Positions 26,437 through 34,981 of a stretch of 64,000 bases of DNA are shown here, piece by piece. Source of the stretch: Thermacetogenium phaeum DSM 12270 (GTDB lineage: Bacteria > Bacillota > DSM-12270 > Thermacetogeniales > Thermacetogeniaceae); contig NC_018870.1 of NCBI RefSeq assembly GCF_000305935.1, forward strand, positions 637,942 through 701,941, read 5' to 3'. The notes below the pieces were generated by a model, which worked only from the letters and a program-made list of their open reading frames with translations, did not search any database and had not been told where the DNA came from. The position numbers and the translations under genes were made by a program. Position 1 is the first letter of the stretch; each line of letters opens with the position of its first letter.

Positions 26437-27090
26437 ATGAGCAAACGAGAGATCGTGGCCGTATCCTTCGTGGCAGCGCTTTTGATCAGCAATACCCTGG
26501 CGGCGAAATTGATCGCTGCCGGTCCCTTCGTTCTCCCTGCGGCGGTTGTGGTCTATCCCTTCTGCTTCATGTTGGGGGACGTTCTCACAGAAGTGTGGGG
26601 CTTCCGCTATGCCAGGAAGGTTATTTACGCCGGGTTCCTGGCAAATCTGGGGATGGTGGTTTTCACGTATTTAGGCGGCCTTCTTCCCTCTGCTCCGGTC
26701 TGGCCGCACCAGGAAGCTTACATGGCGATTTTTGGCTTCGTTCCGAGGATTGTGGCGGGGAGCTTCATCGCCTATATGGCAGGGGAGCTGCTGAACAGCT
26801 GGTCACTGGAAAGAATTAGGGCCTTGACGGGAATCAGGCTCCTCTTCGTCAGAACGATAGGTTCTACCCTTGTGGGGCAGATTGTCGATACGGGTATTTT
26901 TATAACCATTGCTTTTGCCGGGACGGTTCCGAATTCCGTTTTGATCAGTATGATCCTGGCCCAGTATGCCGTGAAGGTTCTTTTTGAAGCATTGGGGGGA
27001 ACCCCTCTGGCCTACATACTGGTAAACTGGGCACGGGATGACAAAACCGGTTACGCTCCACGCTTGATGATGAGGGGACAGGAGTACTAG
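26437..27090 (+). CDS. Queuosine precursor transporter, YhhQ/VUT family
   Basis: A 217-residue membrane protein with six hydrophobic helices. Family signs are the N-terminal NTLAAKLIAAGPF, the MLGDVLTEVWGFRYARKVIY segment and the IDTGIFITIAFAGTVP-like motif. Members import queuine or preQ0/preQ1 for tRNA modification. No preQ1 riboswitch is recognisable upstream. It follows DUF134 by 60 bases and may be cotranscribed with it. The start has a weak AAGGGGAAAT site. Confidence 0.85.
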   Translation: MSKREIVAVSFVAALLISNTLAAKLIAAGPFVLPAAVVVYPFCFMLGDVLTEVWGFRYARKVIYAGFLANLGMVVFTYLGGLLPSAPVWPHQEAYMAIFGFVPRIVAGSFIAYMAGELLNSWSLERIRALTGIRLLFVRTIGSTLVGQIVDTGIFITIAFAGTVPNSVLISMILAQYAVKVLFEALGGTPLAYILVNWARDDKTGYAPRLMMRGQEY

Positions 27091-27253
27091 GAGTTGCATT
27101 TTTCGCCTGCTCAGCCGGCAAGGAGTCTGTTCTCTGCAGAGCGCCACGGGTGGGGATGAATCGAGAGGGAGCAGCCCCGGGAGTTGTCCCCCGGAGCTTG
27201 ATCTTAGGAAAGGTGACAAGGCAATCGGTTGTGGCAGGCTGGAGTTAAAGGGT

Positions 27254-27517
27254 TTATAGCACTTTATTCTTTTTATAAGACCGGACCATCTTAACCATCA
27301 TGCTGGCCAGGCTCTGGCGCTCCTGTTCGCTGCCGTGCTCCCAGAGAGCTTTGAGCACTTTGTTTTCCGGGGCGTCCGGGACGACGTTAGCAGCCAGATA
27401 GTCCCCGAAAACTTTTGCGGAGTTCTCGATCTGGGCATGTGACAGCCCGATTTTTTCTGCAGTATCGAGAGCGGTGGAGAGGGTATCTATCCACTGGTCG
27501 AAGGTTCGGATATCCAT
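27254..27517 (-). CDS. DUF3243 family protein
   Basis: An 87-residue protein with the DUF3243 pattern: a FDQWIDTLSTALDTAEKIG segment, the AKVFGDYLAANV segment and the ALWEHGSEQERQSLASMMVK end. Function unknown; widespread in Firmicutes (B. subtilis YmfJ). Read alone from the minus strand with a GAGGAGG site before the ATG. Confidence 0.85.
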   Translation of the reverse strand: MDIRTFDQWIDTLSTALDTAEKIGLSHAQIENSAKVFGDYLAANVVPDAPENKVLKALWEHGSEQERQSLASMMVKMVRSYKKNKVL

Positions 27518-27785
27518 GAAGAGACCTCCTCGGAAATATTTTGCGTGAAAGCCTGCCTTTTATATCTTTTCAGCTGCTGGCGGGATTTATGCAGAGCCGG
27601 GCTGCAGCAGGGCGCTGATGCAGGGCATTTATTATGAAACGCAGTCGCACGGCCGGGAAGGGCGGTATTCCGGGAGAACAGCTGACAGTTTTCTGGTTGA
27701 CGAACTTATTTTTGCCGAAAGGGAAAAGCGGTAGGATGTCAAAAATAGAACAGTTGGTTATTGATACGCAAAAGGGGGAGCTCTC

Positions 27786-29390
27786 TTGCTGACAATTATC
27801 TTTGGCGTCTTGGGCGGGCTGGCTTTATTTCTGTTCGGTATGAAAATAATGGGGGAGGGGCTGCAGAGAGTCGCCGGCGACAAAATCCGCAGGGTGCTGG
27901 AACGGGTCACCAGGTTTCCTGTTGTTGCAGTAGCCCTCGGCGCCGTTACCACGGCTACCATTCAGAGCAGCAGCGCCACGACCGTTCTGGTTGTTGGCTT
28001 CGTCAATGCCGGTTTGATGACCTTAAAGCAGGCCATCGGCATCATCATGGGGGCGAATATTGGCACGACGATAACCGCCCAGGTGATAGCCTTTAAGTTG
28101 ACGGACTACATGTTTCCCATCATTGCGGTAGGGTTTGGCATCTATTTTTTCAGCAAAAGGCGCCTCTACCACTACATCGGGCAGTTTATAATGGGGCTGG
28201 GTATCCTTTTTCTCGGCCTGGCGGTAATGTCGGAGATGGTAGCGCCCTTAAAAAACAGCCCGGGCTTTTTGGAGCTTATAGCAAATTTTTCTAGATACCC
28301 TCTCCTCGGGGTTCTCGTCGGGATACTGACCACCTGCATCGTTCAGAGCAGTTCGGCGACGATCGCCATGCTGATCGCCCTTGCCAGCGAAGGGATAATG
28401 CCTTTCTCAGCAGCGATACCCGTGCTCTTCGGGGACAACATCGGCACCTGCATAACTGCCGTCCTGTCCAGCATCGGCACCAATCTCAACGCCAAAAGGG
28501 CGGCTTTGTCCCACGTGATGTTCAATGTCATGGGGACGATCATTTTCTTAACGTTTCTCCCCTGGTTTAAAGAATTCGTCTATCTCATTTCCCCGGATCA
28601 GCCGGCGCGGCTCATCGCCAATGCCCACACCTCTTTCAACACCTTGAATACTCTTCTCTTCCTTCCTTTTGTCGGTGCTTTCGCCAGGTTTATCGAATTT
28701 ATCCTTCCCGGCACCGTCAGAATCGAGGAAAAAGGACCCATTTATCTGGATGAGAGGATGATGGATTCTCCCGCCGTCGCCCTTTCCCTGGCTACTAAAG
28801 AAATCATCAGAATGGCGAAAATTGCGGGGAGAAGCCTGGAAGCCGCCATGAACGGATTCTACGAAAAGAATGAAAAACTGCTGGAATCGGCCTTCAAGGA
28901 CGAAGAAGTGGTGGACGAGCTGGAGCGGGCGATTACCTTTTATCTGGCCAAACTGTCTCAAAAGGGCATGACTGCTGCTCTTTCGGGGAGGCATACAGGG
29001 CTACTGCATGTGGTCAACGACTTTGAAAGGGTGGGTGATCACGCTGAGAACATCGCCGAACTGGCCAGGGCGCGCATCGAGGAGAACCTGCCTTACAGTG
29101 ATTTTGCCCTCAAGGAGCTGAAAGACATGTATCAACTCGTCTGCAGCTCTTATAACAACGCTCTCGAGGCTTTGCAAAATGAAGATAAAAAGAAAGCGCG
29201 TCTGGTGATCGAAAGCGAGCCTTTGATCGACCGGATGGAGGAGATCCTGAGAAAGAACCACCTGCACCGCCTCAACAAGGGAATCTGCTACCCGATATCC
29301 GGTGTGATCTTCCTCGATATCATCAACAACCTGGAGAGAGTGGGGGATCACGCCAATAACATCGCCCAGGTCGTTCTGGAGTATTTCTGA
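27786..29390 (+). CDS. Na+/phosphate cotransporter family protein with PhoU-like tail
   Basis: A 534-residue protein. Residues 1-310 hold eight or nine hydrophobic helices and both QSSSATT repeats that mark the NptA/PitA-type sodium-phosphate family (TIQSSSATTVLVVGFVNAGL and TCIVQSSSATIAMLIALAS). Residues about 340-534 form two PhoU-like helical bundles with repeated FERVGDHAENIAE and LERVGDHANNIAQ metal-site motifs. It imports inorganic phosphate. The TTG start at 27786 fits a GGGGGAG site seven bases upstream; no ATG is available nearby. Confidence 0.9.
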   Translation: MLTIIFGVLGGLALFLFGMKIMGEGLQRVAGDKIRRVLERVTRFPVVAVALGAVTTATIQSSSATTVLVVGFVNAGLMTLKQAIGIIMGANIGTTITAQVIAFKLTDYMFPIIAVGFGIYFFSKRRLYHYIGQFIMGLGILFLGLAVMSEMVAPLKNSPGFLELIANFSRYPLLGVLVGILTTCIVQSSSATIAMLIALASEGIMPFSAAIPVLFGDNIGTCITAVLSSIGTNLNAKRAALSHVMFNVMGTIIFLTFLPWFKEFVYLISPDQPARLIANAHTSFNTLNTLLFLPFVGAFARFIEFILPGTVRIEEKGPIYLDERMMDSPAVALSLATKEIIRMAKIAGRSLEAAMNGFYEKNEKLLESAFKDEEVVDELERAITFYLAKLSQKGMTAALSGRHTGLLHVVNDFERVGDHAENIAELARARIEENLPYSDFALKELKDMYQLVCSSYNNALEALQNEDKKKARLVIESEPLIDRMEEILRKNHLHRLNKGICYPISGVIFLDIINNLERVGDHANNIAQVVLEYF

Positions 29391-29465
29391 GGAATGTCTC
29401 TGTGTTACGACAAATGAGCTGACAGGCTTTCAATAATTATGACAAATATTTCAGCGTCCACAAAA

Positions 29466-29542
29466 TAATCCACAGGGGATCTGGCTTAAAATGAAGGTTA
29501 TGAACAGATTTATCCACATTATCCACAACTTAATGTTGATAA
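29466..29542. promoter_or_regulatory. Cluster of DnaA-box-like sequences
   Basis: Within 77 bases there are two perfect consensus boxes TTATCCACA in direct tandem (29510-29518 and 29519-29527), one TAATCCACA (29466-29474) and one reverse-strand box TGTTGATAA (29534-29542), each of the last two with one mismatch. The intergenic region is AT-rich around it. Confidence 0.75.
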
Positions 29543-29622
29543 GAGCCAGTTTTTGGGAAGCATTTTTCGACATCCGAAATTAAAACAAAATAACCCGATG
29601 CAACCTGTTGTGTCTAAAATTA

Positions 29623-29650
29623 TATTATTTACCATGCATGGTAATAAATA
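29623..29650. promoter_or_regulatory. Long palindrome, putative operator
   Basis: TTACCATGCATGGTAA at 29629-29644 is a perfect 16-base palindrome, and the flanking TATT / AATA (29623-29626 and 29647-29650) extends it. It sits just upstream of the cold-shock promoter. Confidence 0.65.
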
Positions 29651-29670
29651 CATTGCAACCGAGCAATAAA

Positions 29671-29700
29671 TTGACAACGTCTTGCACACTGTGTTATGAT
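29671..29700 (+). promoter_or_regulatory. Promoter of the cold-shock gene
   Basis: A consensus -35 box TTGACA (29671-29676), 18 bases, and TATGAT (29695-29700) as -10. Transcription would start near 29707, leaving a leader of about 60 bases. Confidence 0.75.
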
Positions 29701-29769
29701 AAAGACACTCGTTAAGCCTGGTTCTGCCTGCCGGCTAGCGAGATCAAATTTTAGGAGGAATGTAAAGTA

Positions 29770-29967
29770 ATGCTAGGCAAAGTCAAGTGGTTCAACAAGG
29801 AGAAGGGGTACGGCTTCATCGAGTGTGACGAAGGTGGAGACGTATTCGTTCACTACTCGGCGATTCAAGAGGAGGGTTTCAAGACCTTGGCCGAAGGGGA
29901 GCGGGTGGAATTTGAGATCGTTCAGGGCGCCCGTGGTCCCCAGGCTTCCAAGGTCATAAAGTTATAG
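29770..29967 (+). CDS. csp: Cold-shock protein (CspA/CspD family)
   Basis: A 65-residue single-domain protein with the RNA-binding RNP1 (KGYGFIECD) and RNP2 (VFVHYSAI) motifs at about residues 12-34 and the typical length. It binds single-stranded nucleic acid as an RNA chaperone. A GGAGGAATGT site lies before the ATG. The promoter and terminator around it suggest a monocistronic unit. Confidence 0.95.
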   Translation: MLGKVKWFNKEKGYGFIECDEGGDVFVHYSAIQEEGFKTLAEGERVEFEIVQGARGPQASKVIKL

Positions 29968-30002
29968 AGATCTCTCACCTTGATATCGGACGCTGGCAGG
30001 AT

Positions 30003-30036
30003 GGGACCCCGAGACGAAGCGGCGGGGTCCTTTTGT
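30003..30036 (+). terminator. Terminator of csp
   Basis: GGACCCCG / CGGGGTCC stem with an 11-base loop, followed by TTTTGTTT. Confidence 0.85.
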
Positions 30037-30133
30037 TTAACAAAGCTGCCGCTGATTGATTATTTTCCTTTCGAGGGAATAATAATAAAGACAAGCAATA
30101 TTTAACAAATATTCTATGGGGGTGGATGCTAAA

Positions 30134-30667
30134 GTGAAAATCGCCATCCGGGGAAAGAATGTTGCAGTGACCGACGGACTGAAGAGTTATCTGGAAAAAA
30201 AGTTGACCAAACTCACCCGGTATTTTGATTCCATCCAGGAGGCGCAGGTTGCGGTCTCGACGGTTGGCGAAGGTTTTGCGGTGGAAGTGACAATTCCCCT
30301 CAACGGCGGCATGATTCTGCGCGGCGAAGAAGTAAGCAGGGAGAACTTTTTTGAAGCGGTTGATCTCGTCGTCGAGAAGCTGGAGAAGCAGATTCACAAG
30401 CAGCGAACGAAGCTGTACCGCAAGTTCCGCAACCAGGGGCTGAAGGATCTGATTGCGTCGATGGGGGAAAACGAGAAAAGAGAGGAGCCGGTTATCGTCA
30501 GGACGAAGCGCTTTGCCATGAAGCCGATGGCCGTCGATGAGGCGGTGCTGCAGATGAATTTGCTCGGACATGACTTTTTCGTTTTCACCAATTCTGAGAC
30601 GGGACAGGTAAACGTTATCTACCGGAGGAAGGACGGCAATCTCGGCCTGATCGAGCCGGAGATGTAG
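30134..30667 (+). CDS. hpf: Ribosome hibernation promoting factor, long form
   Basis: A 177-residue protein. The N-terminal domain (residues 1-100, KIAIRGKNVAVTDGLKSYLE) is the ribosome-binding HPF/YfiA fold; the C-terminal domain (from VRTKRFAMKPMAVDEAVLQM to the end) mediates 100S dimer formation in the long form. It inactivates ribosomes in stationary phase. GTG at 30134 has a GGGGGTGG site; ATG at 30116 gives a six-residue longer form without a good site. Order hpf-secA-prfB is typical for Firmicutes. Confidence 0.92.
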   Translation: MKIAIRGKNVAVTDGLKSYLEKKLTKLTRYFDSIQEAQVAVSTVGEGFAVEVTIPLNGGMILRGEEVSRENFFEAVDLVVEKLEKQIHKQRTKLYRKFRNQGLKDLIASMGENEKREEPVIVRTKRFAMKPMAVDEAVLQMNLLGHDFFVFTNSETGQVNVIYRRKDGNLGLIEPEM

Positions 30668-30689
30668 TGAGTTCCATCAGGTTGATAGA

Positions 30690-30717
30690 TAAAGGCAGCC
30701 GTAGTGGCTGCCTTTAT
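30690..30717 (+). terminator. Terminator of hpf
   Basis: Perfect 10-bp stem AAAGGCAGCC / GGCTGCCTTT with a 5-base loop. Confidence 0.85.
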
Positions 30718-30725
30718 GCGTGTTT

Positions 30726-30755
30726 GCCCGGCATGTTTGCTGAGCCAGTGGGTTG
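30726..30755 (+). repeat. 30-base dispersed repeat, copy 2
   Basis: Matches 19551-19580 at 29 of 30 positions and likewise directly follows a terminator. See the finding on this repeat. Confidence 0.8.
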
Positions 30756-30901
30756 TAAAGTTTCTGTTGCCTGACCGGGAAAGGCCATTCTGCGGCAGGG
30801 CGTCCCGGCGACGGTAAGGTTGGCGGCCATCCTGACAGGACGAAATTGTTTGCCAGCTTTCCCGGTCGTTCTGGTTGTCAGTGGGGGTAGGAGGTGTTAA
30901 A

Positions 30902-30952
30902 ATGAAAACGGTTGGGAGAAAGAGGGTGCAGGGAAATGCTGAGTGCTCTTAA
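30902..30952 (+). CDS. Possible 16-residue leader peptide of secA
   Basis: The ATG at 30902 has the best ribosome site in the region (TAGGAGGTG, seven bases away). The frame reads [16 protein letters not shown] and stops at 30952, 17 bases inside secA in another frame. It may couple translation to secA. No export or stalling motif is recognisable, so this could also simply be an unused start. Confidence 0.35.
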   Translation: MKTVGRKRVQGNAECS

Positions 30953-33608
30953 GAACCTCTTTGATGACAATGCGCGAGAAATCAAGCGCTTGCAGAAAAC
31001 GGTTGAGCTGATCAACGACCTGGAGGGTGAAATAAAGGCCCTTTCCGATCAGCAGCTGAGGGCCAAAACCGATGAATTCAAGAGCCGGCTCTCCGATGGG
31101 GAAACCCTGGATGATTTGCTGCCGGAGGCGTTTGCCGTCGTCAGGGAGGCCTCCCGTCGGGTGCTGGGTATGCGCCACTTTGATGTTCAATTGATGGGTG
31201 GTATTGTCCTGCACCAGGGGAGAATAGCCGAAATGAAGACCGGCGAGGGGAAGACCCTGGTAGCCACACTGCCCGCCTACCTCAACGCCCTGACAGGCGA
31301 AGGGGTGCATATCGTTACCGTCAACGATTACCTGGCGCGCCGGGACAGCGAATGGATGGGAGGAATTTACCGTTTCCTCGGCCTTAAGGTGGGCGTGATC
31401 GTTCATGGTTTGGATGCCCGGCAGCGGAAAGAGGCCTATGCGGCAGATGTGACCTACGGCACCAACAACGAGTTCGGTTTCGACTACTTGAGGGATAACA
31501 TGGTGCTGCGCCGGGAAGAGATCGTGCAGCGATCTTTGAATTACGCCATCGTCGACGAGGTGGACAGCATCCTCATCGATGAGGCGCGCACACCGCTGAT
31601 TATTTCCGGTCAGGCAGATAAACCGACCGATCTCTATTACAGGATCGCTAAGGTCATACCTAGGCTTAAGAAGGACGTTGATTATCAGGTTGACGAAAAA
31701 CTGCAGACCGTTGCTCTGACCGAGGAAGGCACCAGGAAAGTGGAGAAGCTGCTGGGCGTAGAGAACCTTTCCGATGAGGAAAATCTGGAGCTGGCGCATC
31801 ACGTTTACCAGGGCCTGCGGGCGCATGCTCTGATGAAGCGCGACCGCGACTATGTGGTCAAGGATGGCCAGGTGATCATTGTGGACGAATTCACAGGGCG
31901 CCTGATGTACGGGAGGCGCTTCAGCGAGGGGCTGCACCAGGCCATCGAGGCAAAGGAAGGTGTCCGCATTGAGCGGGAATCTCAGACGCTGGCAACCATC
32001 ACCTTCCAGAACTATTTCCGGATGTACAGGAAGCTGGCCGGCATGACAGGTACTGCCGCTACCGAGGAGGATGAGTTTCGAAAGATTTACGGCCTTGATG
32101 TGGTGGTCATTCCGACCCACAAACCGATGATCCGTCGCGACTACCCGGATGTGATCTACCGCACTGAAGAGGGGAAGTTCGCTGCCGTCGTTGAGGAAAT
32201 CGCCGAGTGTTACCGGCGTGGCCAGCCGGTGCTGGTCGGCACCATCTCCATTGAGAAGTCGGAGATGCTGAGCAGGCTTTTAAAAAAGCGGGGGATCCCC
32301 CACCAGGTACTTAACGCTAAATATCACGAGCAGGAGGCGAAGATCGTTGCCCAGGCTGGTCGGTTGGGAATGGTGACCATTGCCACAAATATGGCGGGGC
32401 GCGGGACGGATATCCTGCTGGGGGGGAACCCGGAATATCTGGCCAAGGAGGAGCTGCTGCGCCGGGGAGTTGCTCCGGAGGTGGTCGCCGAGGCGGCCGA
32501 GTACGGTAAGCCTTCCTCCGCGGAAGTGGCAGCTGTACGCCAGGAGTACCGCCGGCTCGTGGACAGGTTTAAAAAAGACACCGATGCCGAGCATGAGAAA
32601 GTGGTTGCCCTTGGGGGACTGCACATCATCGGTACGGAGCGCCACGAGAGCAGGCGCATCGACAACCAGCTGCGCGGCCGCGCCGGGCGCCAGGGTGACC
32701 CGGGCTCCTCGCGGTTTTATGTTTCCTTGGAAGACGATCTGATGCGCCTCTTCGGATCGGACAGCATTTCCGGGATCATGGATAAGCTGGGAATGAATGA
32801 CAGCATTCCCATCGAACATCCCTTGGTGAGCCGCTCCATCGAATCCGCCCAGAAGAAGGTGGAGTCTCGCAACTTCGATATGCGGAAGCACGTTTTGGAG
32901 TACGACGACGTGATGAACCAGCAGCGCGAGGTTATCTACAGCCAGCGCCGTCGGGTTCTCATGGGTGAGGACCTGCGGGAGTCGCTGCAGGAGATGATCA
33001 CCAAGGTTGTCGAGGCTGCGGTGGAGCGCCATACTGCTGCGGGTAAATACCCGGAGGAGTGGGACCTGGAGGAGCTCATAGCTTACGGGGAGCAGGTTTT
33101 TCTGCGGCCGGGGAAGATAACTGCCGAAGAGTTGAGAGAGTTGGGTTCACGGGAGGCGATCCGGGAAAGGCTGGTCGAGGAGGCCCTCGCGCACTGGAAG
33201 GAGCGGGAGGAGGAGCTGGGCTCTGAGACCATGCGCGACCTGGAGCGCTTCATACTGCTGCGTGTCGTGGACACTAAGTGGATGGATCACCTGGATGCCA
33301 TGGACCAGCTGCGCCAGGGGATAGGTTTGCGGGCTTACGGTCAGAAGGATCCCCTCGTGGAGTATAAGTTCGAAGCCTATCACATGTTTCAGGAGATGAT
33401 AAGAAGCATCCAGGAGGACGTGGTTCGTTATCTTTACAGGGTGCGGCTGGTGCCGGCGAAGGAGGAGAGAAGAGTGCACCGGCTTGTCGAGAGCAGGGGT
33501 GAAGGTGATGTTCGACGGACGCCGGTCAGGGCAGAGCGCCGGGTAGGCAGAAATGACCCCTGCCCCTGCGGGAGTGGCAAAAAATATAAGCGCTGCTGTG
33601 GAAAATAG
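30936..33608 (+). CDS. secA: Preprotein translocase ATPase SecA
   Basis: An 890-residue motor that drives precursor proteins through SecYEG. The order of domains is clear: Walker A ([11 protein letters not shown], about 100-110), the [15 protein letters not shown] Walker B, the preprotein-binding insertion, helicase motifs up to [15 protein letters not shown], the helical scaffold, and a C-terminal zinc SEC-C motif ([16 protein letters not shown]). The ATG at 30936 matches the usual start; a TTG at 30912 is in frame but poor. The preceding leader ORF may affect its translation. Confidence 0.97.
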   Translation: MLSALKNLFDDNAREIKRLQKTVELINDLEGEIKALSDQQLRAKTDEFKSRLSDGETLDDLLPEAFAVVREASRRVLGMRHFDVQLMGGIVLHQGRIAEMKTGEGKTLVATLPAYLNALTGEGVHIVTVNDYLARRDSEWMGGIYRFLGLKVGVIVHGLDARQRKEAYAADVTYGTNNEFGFDYLRDNMVLRREEIVQRSLNYAIVDEVDSILIDEARTPLIISGQADKPTDLYYRIAKVIPRLKKDVDYQVDEKLQTVALTEEGTRKVEKLLGVENLSDEENLELAHHVYQGLRAHALMKRDRDYVVKDGQVIIVDEFTGRLMYGRRFSEGLHQAIEAKEGVRIERESQTLATITFQNYFRMYRKLAGMTGTAATEEDEFRKIYGLDVVVIPTHKPMIRRDYPDVIYRTEEGKFAAVVEEIAECYRRGQPVLVGTISIEKSEMLSRLLKKRGIPHQVLNAKYHEQEAKIVAQAGRLGMVTIATNMAGRGTDILLGGNPEYLAKEELLRRGVAPEVVAEAAEYGKPSSAEVAAVRQEYRRLVDRFKKDTDAEHEKVVALGGLHIIGTERHESRRIDNQLRGRAGRQGDPGSSRFYVSLEDDLMRLFGSDSISGIMDKLGMNDSIPIEHPLVSRSIESAQKKVESRNFDMRKHVLEYDDVMNQQREVIYSQRRRVLMGEDLRESLQEMITKVVEAAVERHTAAGKYPEEWDLEELIAYGEQVFLRPGKITAEELRELGSREAIRERLVEEALAHWKEREEELGSETMRDLERFILLRVVDTKWMDHLDAMDQLRQGIGLRAYGQKDPLVEYKFEAYHMFQEMIRSIQEDVVRYLYRVRLVPAKEERRVHRLVESRGEGDVRRTPVRAERRVGRNDPCPCGSGKKYKRCCGK

Positions 33609-33762
33609 AACAGGATTTGGCAGGGAAACAGGGATTTCGTGGATAAATAAATAGCACCGAGGGGCAATAGGGTATTTTAACAGAAACAGCCATAATATGG
33701 TGCGGAATAACAAGCATAGCCGGCTCTCTATTTATTTAGTATTTTTGTTTGATAAAGAGAAC

Positions 33763-33787
33763 CTTCTCCGTGGCTGTTAGGGAGAAG
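33763..33787 (+). promoter_or_regulatory. Hairpin over the ribosome site of the HD gene
   Basis: CTTCTCC (33763-33769) pairs perfectly with GGAGAAG (33781-33787), which is the only Shine-Dalgarno-like sequence of the GTG at 33792. Translation may be held low by this fold. Confidence 0.45.
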
Positions 33788-33791
33788 AACG

Positions 33792-34967
33792 GTGGATAAG
33801 GAAGTATCAGCCATAAGGAATTGCATATTGGAGCAGTGCGATGACCTCCCTCTGCGGGAAGTTTACTATAAGGCCATGCTCGGTGTGCTCAAGCCCAGGA
33901 TAATTCCTTATCTGGATGGCGTCTTTGAGATCAAGGAACTCCTGGCGCTGGCTGAAGTAGTTTCTGCGGGAGAGAACCAGCTGCACCATGTAATTCGGAT
34001 GCTGGAACTCGCCGCCTTCATACCCGACAACGTTCTGGAGACCATGAAAATAAACAGGGGGGATCTGGTTGCAGGGGTGCTTTTCCACGATGTGGGCAAA
34101 GGATCGGAGGTGGATGACAGGGTATTTGACCCCGCTGCTGTGAAAAAAGGAAGGGCACCTTTGTTCCTCCACCATTATCCCGGGATCAGCTGGGCGGACT
34201 GGTATGTTCCCTTTCATGATCATATCGGGTTGAGTTATCAGATCGCCAGGAGGCACAACCAGCCCGAGGAGGTCCTGGAGGCGGTTGTTCTCCACCACCA
34301 TGTCAGAATCAGGCCGCGGGCGCTCCAGCTGGTGGGAGACGCTCTCAATCTCAGCAGCATCGTTAAGATGGACATTTACCACTACAAGCCGGAGCAGTAT
34401 GCAGCACCGGGCAGCAATCTGGCGCAGGTGATCGCCATTCTCGATCAGCTGTGTGCTATAGAGAGAAAATTTCGGGGGATCACCGGAGCAGGTCTCGATC
34501 CGCTCCGGATAGAGTATGAGGTTGTCAGGGACCTGGTGATCGGGATTACCGACAAAGATGACCCCCGCCTCAAACTGCTAGGAGTTACCCTGTCGGGGAA
34601 TGAAACCGTTATTCTTTTCGATTTAAGGGCTTTTGGCAGTTATGTCAAGATGCACACGGAATATGAGGTGCAAAACATCAAAGCCTCCATTCTGCAGCTG
34701 ATCCGCTCTCTGGTCAGGGTGAACCGGTCGGGAAGTGAGCGCGACCTCGTTGCTCTCATCGGGGGTGACGAGTATGCCGTTATCACGAAGGTAGACGACC
34801 CGGTGATTATAGAAGAAATGATCAGGAGAATATCTACGGTAGTGAAGCTGCGGATGGGCTTTGGGATGCGGACAGGCTACGCAGTGGGTGATGCGATCGC
34901 CGTTAATTTTCACAACGCCCGCATTCAGGCGGAACTGTCAAAAGAACACCGTTTTCTCGATGAATAG
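33792..34967 (+). CDS. HD-domain protein with a C-terminal GGDEY palm-like domain
   Basis: A 391-residue protein. The first 200 residues are an HD phosphohydrolase domain: His in LHHVIRMLELA (about 64-65), the HD pair in LFHDVGKGSEV (about 98-99) and later His in HDHIGLSYQIARRHN and LHHHVRIRP; it lacks the GYP motif of c-di-GMP phosphodiesterases. The last 130 residues resemble a GGDEF cyclase fold, with LIGGDEYAVIT (about 337-343) at the active-site turn, i.e. Tyr in place of Phe. No receiver or membrane part. A nucleotide-signalling role is inferred. GTG start with the SD inside a hairpin. Lies between secA and prfB. Confidence 0.7.
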   Translation: MDKEVSAIRNCILEQCDDLPLREVYYKAMLGVLKPRIIPYLDGVFEIKELLALAEVVSAGENQLHHVIRMLELAAFIPDNVLETMKINRGDLVAGVLFHDVGKGSEVDDRVFDPAAVKKGRAPLFLHHYPGISWADWYVPFHDHIGLSYQIARRHNQPEEVLEAVVLHHHVRIRPRALQLVGDALNLSSIVKMDIYHYKPEQYAAPGSNLAQVIAILDQLCAIERKFRGITGAGLDPLRIEYEVVRDLVIGITDKDDPRLKLLGVTLSGNETVILFDLRAFGSYVKMHTEYEVQNIKASILQLIRSLVRVNRSGSERDLVALIGGDEYAVITKVDDPVIIEEMIRRISTVVKLRMGFGMRTGYAVGDAIAVNFHNARIQAELSKEHRFLDE

Positions 34968-34981
34968 AAAGGAGACTGGGT

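Noticed and set aside
33792-34967. Cas10-like protein (HD plus GGDEF-like palm)
   Set aside because: No CRISPR array or cas genes in the window, and the protein is far too short; better seen as an HD/GGDEY signalling protein.
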